Assembly (NCBI GenBank): GCA_017529085.1
Contig: JAFXOC010000570.1
Location: forward strand, 1 to 15,704
From: Selenomonadaceae bacterium
GTDB lineage: Bacteria > Bacillota > Negativicutes > Selenomonadales > Selenomonadaceae
DNA: 15,704 bases
Reading direction: 5' to 3'
Shown here one piece after another: positions 6,623 through 12,229 of this stretch. Under the pieces are notes generated by a model. The model searched no databases, had not been told where the DNA came from, and was given only the letters and a program-made list of their open reading frames with translations. The position numbers and the translations under genes are program-made. Position 1 is the stretch's first letter. The number at the start of each line of letters is the position of its first letter.

Positions 6623-6642
6623 AAAGTATCAACAAGAGAACC

Positions 6643-6713
6643 CGGGAGTCCAGAGGGCAATGCCCTTTGGCGGGTGCAGGGCTGCGCCCTGCCGGGTTTG
6701 GGCGGAGCCCAAC
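6643..6713 (+). repeat. GC-rich multi-hairpin repeat, copy R5, in the topB leader
   Basis: CGGGAGTCC, AGAGGGC-aat-GCCCTTT, GCAGGGC-tgc-GCCCTGC, TTGGGC-gga-GCCCAA, then AAAAGGAGA, the topB Shine-Dalgarno. The junction CCCAACAAAAGGAGA is identical to the repeat/Shine-Dalgarno junction in front of secA. Confidence 0.9.
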
Positions 6714-6727
6714 AAAAGGAGAAGAAA

Positions 6728-8830
6728 GTGAGACTTTATATAGCGGAAAAGCCGAGTGTGGCAAGAGAATTGGCGGCTGTTTTGGGGATTAAGGGAAAAG
6801 GCGGCGGGTACATAGATACTAACGGCGGAGTTGTCACTTGGTTGTTTGGTCATGTATTGAGGCAGGCGGAACCTGATGAGTATGACGAGAGGTATAAAAG
6901 ATGGAACGAAGGGGATTTGCCCATAACGCCCGAAAAATGGCGGCTGTTTGTGTCGGAAACGGCGGCGGAACAGTTTAATACGGTTAAAAATCTGATAGAG
7001 AGAGCGGATGAAATCGTTCACGCGGGGGACCCCGATAGAGAGGGGCAGCTTTTGGTGGACGAGGTGTTGGATTTTGTGGGTTGCAAAAAGCCCGTGAAAA
7101 GGATTTTGCTGAACGCCTTGGACGAGGACAGCGTAAGGGACGCGCTCTCAAATTTAAAGGATAATAAAGAGTTTAAACCGCTGATGTTGTCGGCGCTTGC
7201 CAGAGCGAGGGCGGATTGGCTTGTGGGAATGAATTTGTCGAGGGCTTATACGTTGGCGGCAAGACGCGCCGGGTATGAAAATTTAGTGTTGCCAATAGGC
7301 AGGGTCAAGACTCCGACTTTGGCGCTTGCGGTTAGACGCGAACGGGAGATTGAGAACTTTAAACCTACGGAGCATTACGGGATAAAGGCGAAGTTCTCCA
7401 AAGACGGGGAAAGTTTCTTTGCGACTTGGAAACCTAAAGAGGATTTGGAAGGCGTTGACAGCGAAGGCAGGCTTTTAAACAAAAAAATTGCGGAAGAAAA
7501 GTTAAGCGACTTTTTAAAGGAACCTACGAATGGAAAAATAGCGACTTTTGAGAAGAAAAAACAGTCGGAAAAAGCGCCGTTACCGTTTTCACTGTCGTCA
7601 TTGCAGGTTTTGGCGGGAAAACGTTTCGGTTATGCGCCGCAGTTGGTATTAGATACGGCGCAGGCGTTGTATGAAAAGAAACTGACGAGTTATCCCCGTT
7701 CGGATTCTGAATATGTGCCTGAAAATCAATATAAGGATAGAGAACGGATAATCGGGAATTTGAAGGCTGTCGGCGGCGTATTGGAGGAATGGGCAGACGG
7801 CGCGAATTTGAAGCTAAAGAGCCGCGCTTTTAACGATAAGAAGGTGTCTGCACATCACGCCATAATTCCCACAAAGATTAAGGCGAATTTGCGGGAACTG
7901 ACGGAAGTCGAGCGAAATATATACATATTGATAGCGAGAAATTACATCGCTCAATTTTACGGCGACCATGTGTTTGAACAGGCGAAACTTACGCTAGCGT
8001 ACAAAAACGAAATTTTCGCCGCAACGGGCAGGACAGAGCTTGAAATCGGTTGGAAGGTACTTTATAAAGAAGCTAAAAAAGACGATGAAGAAGAAAGGCA
8101 AGATGAAAACGGCAAATTGCCGCCTATGAGGAAAGGCAGCGCGGTTCAATTTGAAGACGGCAAAGTGGAGACAAAGACCACAAAACCGCCCTCAAGATTT
8201 ACGCCCGCAACGCTCCTTGCCGCCATGAAGGGAATACATAAGTATGTGCTTGACCCCGCGTTAAAAGCGGGATTAAAAGCTGTCTACGGCATAGGCACGG
8301 AAGCCACAAGAGCGTCGATGATTGACGAACTTTTAAAGCGGGGATTTTTAAAGTATAAAGGCAGAACCAAACAGCTAATCCCAACCGACGCCGCCTATTT
8401 AATGATAGACATTCTGCCAAAGGATATGACATACCCGGATAAAACGGCGGTATGGGAAGACTACCTGAGAGAAATGGCGGACGGCAAAGGAACTTTAGAA
8501 AGTTTTATTAATGAACAAATAGACTTTGTAAAAGAACTTGTGAAAGTCGCGAAAAAGGTGCGGATAAAGCCTGTGGGGAAATACCCGTGCCCCAGGTGCA
8601 ATCAAGGCTCGCTCGTAAAGCGTAACGGCAAGAACGGCGTATTTTGGGGCTGCTCCAACTATCCCAACTGCCGCATGACGGCGGATGACAAAAACGGCGC
8701 GCCGGATTTGTCGGGGAAAAGCGCAAGCAGAGAGCAATATCAAAATCAAAGTTTTTCTTCGTCGTATTCTTCAAACGCTGTGCCCGACGATGTGATAGCG
8801 TTTTTGAACGCGGAAGGAGCGGGAGAGTAG
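6728..8830 (+). CDS. topB: DNA topoisomerase III (type IA)
   Basis: A 700-residue type IA topoisomerase that cleaves one DNA strand through a 5'-phosphotyrosine link and resolves late replication and recombination intermediates. The Toprim domain begins MRLYIAEKPSVAREL, with Glu7, and has the metal motif HAGDPDREG (98-106). The catalytic tyrosine is Tyr322 in LTSYPRSDSEY. A C-terminal zinc ribbon holds Cys621, Cys624, Cys642 and Cys648, and a flexible Ser/Asn/Gln-rich tail follows. I chose the GTG at 6728, preceded by AAGGAGA at 6-base spacing; the start agrees with the family N-terminus. The 18 in-frame residues before it are translated repeat R5. No terminator is obvious after it. It is a stand-alone gene; no conjugation genes are adjacent. 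Confidence 0.96.
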   Translation: MRLYIAEKPSVARELAAVLGIKGKGGGYIDTNGGVVTWLFGHVLRQAEPDEYDERYKRWNEGDLPITPEKWRLFVSETAAEQFNTVKNLIERADEIVHAGDPDREGQLLVDEVLDFVGCKKPVKRILLNALDEDSVRDALSNLKDNKEFKPLMLSALARARADWLVGMNLSRAYTLAARRAGYENLVLPIGRVKTPTLALAVRREREIENFKPTEHYGIKAKFSKDGESFFATWKPKEDLEGVDSEGRLLNKKIAEEKLSDFLKEPTNGKIATFEKKKQSEKAPLPFSLSSLQVLAGKRFGYAPQLVLDTAQALYEKKLTSYPRSDSEYVPENQYKDRERIIGNLKAVGGVLEEWADGANLKLKSRAFNDKKVSAHHAIIPTKIKANLRELTEVERNIYILIARNYIAQFYGDHVFEQAKLTLAYKNEIFAATGRTELEIGWKVLYKEAKKDDEEERQDENGKLPPMRKGSAVQFEDGKVETKTTKPPSRFTPATLLAAMKGIHKYVLDPALKAGLKAVYGIGTEATRASMIDELLKRGFLKYKGRTKQLIPTDAAYLMIDILPKDMTYPDKTAVWEDYLREMADGKGTLESFINEQIDFVKELVKVAKKVRIKPVGKYPCPRCNQGSLVKRNGKNGVFWGCSNYPNCRMTADDKNGAPDLSGKSASREQYQNQSFSSSYSSNAVPDDVIAFLNAEGAGE

Positions 8831-8853
8831 AAGATCGCGCACATAGCCTAAAT

Positions 8854-8882
8854 TTGACAAACACGTATTTTTCATGTAAAAT
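8854..8882 (+). promoter_or_regulatory. Promoter of the NSS transporter gene
   Basis: A perfect TTGACA (8854-8859), 17-base spacer and TAAAAT (8877-8882), the best consensus promoter in the window. Transcription should start near 8889, giving a leader of about 93 bases. Confidence 0.85.
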
Positions 8883-8893
8883 GCAAGGGTTAT

Positions 8894-8973
8894 ACGAAAA
8901 CAAAGTTTTCGTCTCTATCCTGCTTTAAAGCTGGAAAAATGAGAAAAAGACGGGAACGAGTTTTACTTAGGAG
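8894..8973 (+). promoter_or_regulatory. Structured leader of the NSS transporter mRNA
   Basis: The leader opens with a perfect 8-bp hairpin ACGAAAAC-aaa-GTTTTCGT (8894-8912), followed about 8 bases later by the self-complementary GCTTTAAAGC. The Shine-Dalgarno TAGGAG is at 8968-8973. No T-tract follows the first hairpin, so it is not a simple terminator, and I cannot match it to a riboswitch class I know. It may only stabilise the mRNA 5' end. Confidence 0.4.
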
Positions 8974-8981
8974 ATGGTATT

Positions 8982-10376
8982 TTGGAAGATAAAGAAAGGA
9001 GTTCGTTTTCGGGTTCGTTGGGGTTTGTGCTGGCGGCGGCGGGCAGCGCCGTCGGGCTTGGCAATATTTGGCGCTTCCCCTATTTGGCGGCGAAAAACGA
9101 CGGTGGACTTTTTCTCGCGGTTTACATTATACTCGCGCTTACTTTCGGCTTCGCGCTTTTGATGAGCGAAATCGCCATCGGTCGCATGACTAAATCTAGC
9201 CCCCTTAAAGCTTACGGACAACTCAGCTCAAAATTTAAGTGGATAGGTTTTTTTGCCACCTTGGTGCCGTTTATGATTTTCCCGTATTACTGCGCCATAG
9301 GCGGTTGGGTTACCAAGTATTCGCTTGCGTACCTCACCGGAGTCGGCGAAGGCGTAGCGGCGGACGGCTTCTTCGGCGGGTTTATCACGTCGACCACGGA
9401 ACCTATTGCGCTTATGGCGGTGTTTTTGCTAATATCGGCGCTCGCTATTGTGTCCGGCGTCAATAAGGGAATAGAGCGCGTGTCGAAAATTTTGATGCCC
9501 TCGCTTTTTTTCCTCATTATCGCCATAGCGATTTTTGCGCTTAATATCAGCCATACCGAAAACGGCGTGACTCGCACGGGATTAGACGGACTTTTTGTGT
9601 ATATGGTGCCGGACTTGACGAATGTTACGCCGTCTCATTTCATAGGCGTTCTCCTTGACGCTATGGGGCAGCTCTTCTTCTCCATCAGCGTAGCTATGGG
9701 TATTATGGTGGCTTACGGCTCTTATTTTAAGGATAGCGGCAATATTTCCAAAAGCGTTATACACATCGAATTTTTCGATTGGCTTGCGGCGTTTTTGGCG
9801 GGCGTTATGATTATCCTTCCGCTTTATGTCTTTATGGGCAGAGAAGGTATGGGAGTTGCGGGACCTTCGCTCGTTTTTATCACCATGCCGAAAATATTTA
9901 CCGCAATGGGTTCAATCGGAAGTTTTGTAGGCATAGCGTTTTTTGTTTTGGTTTTCTTTGCGGCGCTCACCAGCAATATCTCCATAATGGAAGCCATTGT
10001 TTCAAGCTTAATGGAACACTTCAACATCAGCCGCAAGACCGCGACCTTGGCGCAGACCGTTATAGCTCTCATAATAGGCGGCATTGTTTGCCTTGGGTAT
10101 AACGTCTTTTATTTTGAAGTTAAACTTCCGACAGGCGCGACCGGTCAAATTCTTGACATCATGGACTTTATCAGCAACAACTTATTAATGCCGATAGTCG
10201 CTATCAGCACCTGTATTTTAATAGGTTGGTTCGTAGGTCCCGAAAAAATCATAGCGGAAGTCACCAAAAACGGCGAGAAATTCTACATCCCGAGACTCTA
10301 CAGCTTTTTGATGAAATACGGCGCGCCCGTTGTACTTACGATTTTATTGTTTAAGTCCATAGGTTTATTGTCGTAG
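8982..10376 (+). CDS. Sodium-dependent amino acid transporter, NSS (SNF) family
   Basis: A 464-residue inner membrane symporter of the neurotransmitter:sodium symporter family, using the sodium gradient to import an amino acid. TM1 carries the family signature AGSAVGLGNIWRFPYLAAKN (20-39); Asn28 corresponds to a sodium ligand of LeuT. The start of TM2 reads DGGLFLAVYI. I count about 11 transmembrane segments, as in bacterial members such as MhsT and Tyt1, rather than the 12 of LeuT. The KNDGG form and TM count suggest the Tyt1-like aromatic amino acid branch, but the substrate is not proved. The start is TTG with TAGGAG 8 bases upstream. It is monocistronic, with its own promoter and terminator. 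Confidence 0.94.
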   Translation: MEDKERSSFSGSLGFVLAAAGSAVGLGNIWRFPYLAAKNDGGLFLAVYIILALTFGFALLMSEIAIGRMTKSSPLKAYGQLSSKFKWIGFFATLVPFMIFPYYCAIGGWVTKYSLAYLTGVGEGVAADGFFGGFITSTTEPIALMAVFLLISALAIVSGVNKGIERVSKILMPSLFFLIIAIAIFALNISHTENGVTRTGLDGLFVYMVPDLTNVTPSHFIGVLLDAMGQLFFSISVAMGIMVAYGSYFKDSGNISKSVIHIEFFDWLAAFLAGVMIILPLYVFMGREGMGVAGPSLVFITMPKIFTAMGSIGSFVGIAFFVLVFFAALTSNISIMEAIVSSLMEHFNISRKTATLAQTVIALIIGGIVCLGYNVFYFEVKLPTGATGQILDIMDFISNNLLMPIVAISTCILIGWFVGPEKIIAEVTKNGEKFYIPRLYSFLMKYGAPVVLTILLFKSIGLLS

Positions 10377-10407
10377 TTGCTGTTCACAGTTGCGGACTCT
10401 CCTCCCT

Positions 10408-10528
10408 GCCGCTTCGCGGCTGTCCCTCCTCTGGGAGGAGGGCTTTTTACGCTATCTTAAAACTTTCCTATTAGTGCCCCCCTCCTAGAGGGGGGTAGGG
10501 GGGAGTTCTCGCCTCGTAGAGGCGCATT
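10408..10528. repeat. Cluster of GC-rich short palindromes downstream of the transporter
   Basis: This gene-free stretch holds a series of compact hairpins: GCCGC-ttc-GCGGC (about 10408-10420), the transporter terminator, CCCCCCTC-cta-GAGGGGGG (10477-10495), and GCCTC-gta-GAGGC (about 10511-10523). They look like a second family of intergenic palindromic repeats, different from the CGGGAGTCC family. No coding potential is visible from 10377 to 10760 outside the MITE and the toxin module. Confidence 0.6.
10424..10448 (+). terminator. Terminator of the NSS transporter gene
   Basis: A perfect 8-bp GC-rich stem, CCCTCCTC-tgg-GAGGAGGG, is followed by C and five T residues, 47 bases after the transporter stop codon. 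Confidence 0.85.
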
Positions 10529-10544
10529 CTCTGTATGTGAATAG

Positions 10545-10636
10545 TATAGTAAACGCCATTAAATTTTGTGATTTGCTTCCCCGCCCGAATGGCGGGGAAG
10601 CAAACCAAAGTAAAAATATTTTTTGCGTTCACTATA
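10545..10636 (+). mobile_element. 92-bp MITE-like element, copy 1
   Basis: The left end TATAGTAAACGC and right end GCGTTCACTATA are terminal inverted repeats (one mismatch in 12). The centre is a long hairpin, TTTGCTTCCCCGCC / GGCGGGGAAGCAAA, with a 5-base loop. There is no coding capacity. The outermost TA at each end would fit a TA target duplication of the IS630/Tc1-mariner type, as in other non-autonomous elements. A second copy of the same length and orientation lies at 11064-11155. Confidence 0.85.
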
Positions 10637-10653
10637 ACAGGATTTAAGACAAC

Positions 10654-10679
10654 AAAAAAGCAACCTCAAAACAGGTTGC
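10654..10679 (-). terminator. Antisense-direction terminator at the 5' boundary of toxin module 1
   Basis: On the minus strand GCAACCT-gttttg-AGGTTGC is followed by six T residues. It faces transcripts running antisense through the toxin gene, and its stem overlaps the -35 box of the sense promoter. The same arrangement is present in copy 2 at 15592-15617. Confidence 0.8.
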
Positions 10680-10704
10680 ATTTATGAAAATTTTATGGCA
10701 GAAT
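10676..10704 (+). promoter_or_regulatory. Sense promoter of toxin module 1
   Basis: TTGCAT (10676-10681), exactly 17 bases, CAGAAT (10699-10704). The corresponding site in copy 2 is TTGCGA-17-TAAGAT, with nearly identical spacer sequence (ATGAAAATTTTATG). Start expected near 10711. Confidence 0.75.
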
Positions 10705-10738
10705 ACATTCAAGCGGTTTGCTTGAGCGTGGCCTTAAA

Positions 10739-10754
10739 GCCCCCGAAAGGGGGT
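10739..10754 (+). promoter_or_regulatory. Shine-Dalgarno-sequestering hairpin, module 1
   Basis: CCCCC-GAAA-GGGGG: the GGGGG that serves as Shine-Dalgarno for the peptide, 7 bases before its ATG, is fully paired in a GNRA-capped hairpin. Translation should be low unless the hairpin opens. An AGGGGGC stretch at 10889-10895, conserved in both copies, could pair with the CCCCC arm and release the Shine-Dalgarno. Confidence 0.7.
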
Positions 10755-10760
10755 GAAGTT

Positions 10761-10835
10761 ATGAACAGATGCGAATTGGTCTACTTATTGACGGTAACGT
10801 TGATATGCCTAACTGTTATCCTAGTAAAAAACTAA
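10761..10835 (+). CDS. Small hydrophobic peptide, candidate type I toxin (copy 1)
   Basis: A 24-residue peptide: MNRCELVYLL, then TVTLICLTVILVKN. After a short polar start, residues 6-22 form one transmembrane helix, ending in a basic VKN tail. Copy 2 on the other side of the RND operon shares MNR, YLLTVTLIC and VKN. Size, topology and gene layout match type I toxins of Firmicutes (TxpA/BsrG/holin-like group), which depolarise or damage the membrane when overproduced. The Shine-Dalgarno GGGGG lies within a hairpin. The mRNA should run from about 10711 to 10945, and its 3' half is covered by a convergent antisense RNA. Conservation of two diverged copies with preserved reading frame argues that the peptide is made. 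Toxicity is inference. Confidence 0.78.
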   Translation: MNRCELVYLLTVTLICLTVILVKN

Positions 10836-10869
10836 AAAGCCGTCGCAAGTTTGACTGACTCGACGGCTT
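10825..10869 (-). terminator. Terminator of antisense RNA 1
   Basis: On the minus strand a 9-bp stem AAGCCGTCG / CGACGGCTT with a 15-base loop is followed by TTTTTAGTTTTTT. The stem is identical in copy 2, but the loop sequence is entirely different. The T-tract overlaps the last codons of the peptide gene. Confidence 0.85.
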
Positions 10870-10946
10870 CCTAATTCGGTAACGCTTTAGGGGGCTGGTC
10901 TCGTGACACCGCCCGAAGCCTCGCCCATCAAGCGGGGCTTTTTCTT
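10826..10946 (-). ncRNA. Convergent antisense RNA, candidate type I antitoxin (copy 1)
   Basis: A predicted RNA of about 120 bases from the minus-strand promoter at 10953-10981 to the terminator at 10825-10869. It is fully complementary to the 3' half of the toxin mRNA, whose terminator lies at the antisense start, as in TxpA/RatA or BsrG/SR4 pairs. It contains hairpin AGCCCCGC/GCGAGGCT, a GGGC/GCCC element and an AGCCCCCT stretch that could additionally pair with the toxin Shine-Dalgarno. The same RNA is predicted in copy 2. Expression is not shown. Confidence 0.72.
10916..10943 (+). terminator. Terminator of toxin mRNA 1
   Basis: A 9-bp stem AAGCCTCGC / GCGGGGCTT (one G.T pair), 7-base loop, followed by T residues. 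On the other strand the same hairpin is the 5' stem of the antisense RNA. Confidence 0.8.
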
Positions 10947-10952
10947 ATGTTC

Positions 10953-10981
10953 ATAATACTACATTTTAAAAACTTTTTCAA
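10953..10981 (-). promoter_or_regulatory. Promoter of antisense RNA 1
   Basis: On the minus strand TTGAAA, 17 bases, TATTAT. It is followed by AACATAAGAAAAAGCCCC, conserved in copy 2 where the promoter is TTGCTA-17-TATCAT. The near-consensus -35 suggests stronger transcription than the sense promoter, as expected for an antitoxin RNA. Confidence 0.78.
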
Positions 10982-11004
10982 TAAAAATTTTAAGAGTAAT
11001 ACAA

Positions 11005-11032
11005 CTGACAAAATAAGCAGGATTTTTATAAA
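11005..11032 (+). promoter_or_regulatory. Possible promoter of the RND operon
   Basis: CTGACA (11005-11010), 16-base spacer, TATAAA (11027-11032). Transcription from here would carry the whole second MITE in the leader of the adaptor gene. It diverges from the antisense RNA 1 promoter. Confidence 0.45.
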
Positions 11033-11063
11033 GGCGCGTCAAAATAAGTATGGAAATATTTTT

Positions 11064-11155
11064 TATAGTAAACGCCATTAAATTTTGTGATTTGCTTCCC
11101 CGCCCTTCTGGCGGGGAAGCAAATTCAAGTAAAAATAATTTTTGCGTTCACTATA
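11064..11155 (+). mobile_element. 92-bp MITE-like element, copy 2, in the RND operon leader
   Basis: Same length, orientation and ends as the element at 10545-10636: TATAGTAAACGC at the left and GCGTTCACTATA at the right, with the GCTTCCCCGCC/GGCGGGGAAGC central hairpin. The hairpin loop differs slightly (CTTCT-type against CGAAT-type). It ends 12 bases before the Shine-Dalgarno of the adaptor gene. Confidence 0.85.
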
Positions 11156-11179
11156 AACGCAAATCAAAAAGGAGCCAAC

Positions 11180-12229
11180 ATGAAAGTTTCAGCGTTAATC
11201 CTATGTCTGTCGGTTGCAATCATACTCCTAGCCGGATGCGGCGAAGAAAAGGCGAATAAAGACGAGCCGCCGTTGGCGCGGACAATGGTCGTTGCCGAAA
11301 AAGAGGCGCTAATAGCGAAAGAGTATGCGGGAAAGGTCGTATCTCGTCATGAGGTCAATCTCTCGTTTCAAGTTGGCGGCGAGGTCAGCGGACGTTTTGT
11401 AGACCCCGGAAAATTCGTTCAAAAGGGCGAAGTCCTCTTAACCATAAATCCGAGGGACGTTCGCGCAAACGTTCAAACGGCTGAGGCGGAGGTTGAAGCA
11501 AGACGCGTAGAGGCGGAGCTTGCCGAGGTAAACGCGAAAAGGTATCGCGAATTATATAGGGAAGGAGCCGCCGCAAAGGCTGTTTTGGACGAGTACGAAA
11601 CGAGGGCGAAAGCGGCAAAATCCGCATTGGAAGCGGCTATGGGCAATTTGACAAGGGCGAACAACGCCGGGGATTACGTCAATTTGAAAGCGCCCGTAAG
11701 CGGCGTGGTGTCCGCCGTAAATGTCGATGCGGGTCAAGTGGTGGCTGCCGGCGCCCCTGTGTTGACTTTGGCGGATACTAACGAACTTGAGCTTGAGATA
11801 GATTTGCCGGAGACGGAGTTTGCCAACGTTAAGGCGGGGGACGCTGCCGCTTGCGAATTTTTCGGCATTGAGGGCGAATACGCCTTAACCGTTCGCGAGA
11901 TAACCCCTGCGGCAAACGCCGCGAGCCGTACATTTAAGGTTAGGCTCAGCGTAGAAAATCCTCCCGACAATATTGTTTTGGGAAAAAGCGCAAAGGTGAG
12001 GTTTAAAACGACGGCAAAGGCTGTGGAAATTCCGCTTAGCGCCATTGATAAGGAAAACGGCGAACTTGCCTGTTGGGTGGTAGAAGATAATAGAGCGCGT
12101 AAACGAAAGATAAAAGCCGAAGTCGGTGAAAACAATTCCGCAAAAGTTGAGCTTCCCGCGGGTACGATTGTGATTACGGCGGGGATTCATCTGTTAAAAG
12201 AGGGAATGGAAGTGCGAGTGGAAAAGTGA
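11180..12229 (+). CDS. RND efflux periplasmic adaptor (membrane fusion) lipoprotein
   Basis: A 349-residue membrane fusion protein linking the RND permease to an outer membrane channel. The signal peptide ends in the lipobox LAGC with Cys20 as lipidation site. The split lipoyl-like domain is at about 60-92 (FQVGGEVSGRFVDPGKFVQK) and 167-200 (LKAPVSGVVSAVNVDAGQ), separated by an Ala/Glu-rich alpha-helical hairpin (93-165). A beta-barrel and a membrane-proximal domain follow. I chose ATG 11180, with AAAGGAG 5 bases upstream; longer in-frame extensions would translate the MITE. The stop overlaps the permease start (GTGA), so the two are translationally coupled. The substrate is unknown. Confidence 0.93.
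   Translation: MKVSALILCLSVAIILLAGCGEEKANKDEPPLARTMVVAEKEALIAKEYAGKVVSRHEVNLSFQVGGEVSGRFVDPGKFVQKGEVLLTINPRDVRANVQTAEAEVEARRVEAELAEVNAKRYRELYREGAAAKAVLDEYETRAKAAKSALEAAMGNLTRANNAGDYVNLKAPVSGVVSAVNVDAGQVVAAGAPVLTLADTNELELEIDLPETEFANVKAGDAAACEFFGIEGEYALTVREITPAANAASRTFKVRLSVENPPDNIVLGKSAKVRFKTTAKAVEIPLSAIDKENGELACWVVEDNRARKRKIKAEVGENNSAKVELPAGTIVITAGIHLLKEGMEVRVEK

Noticed and set aside
1152..6713. CRISPR-like array from repeated GC-rich units
   Set aside because: Copies are irregularly spaced, in both orientations, lie between genes, and vary in length; no short regular spacers or cas genes.
6674..6727. 18-residue N-terminal extension of topoisomerase III
   Set aside because: It is translated repeat R5; the GTG at 6728 has AAGGAGA upstream and gives the conserved LYIAEKPSVA start.
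8894..8912. Attenuator terminator in the NSS leader
   Set aside because: The hairpin is AT-rich and followed by TCTCTATCC, not a T-tract.
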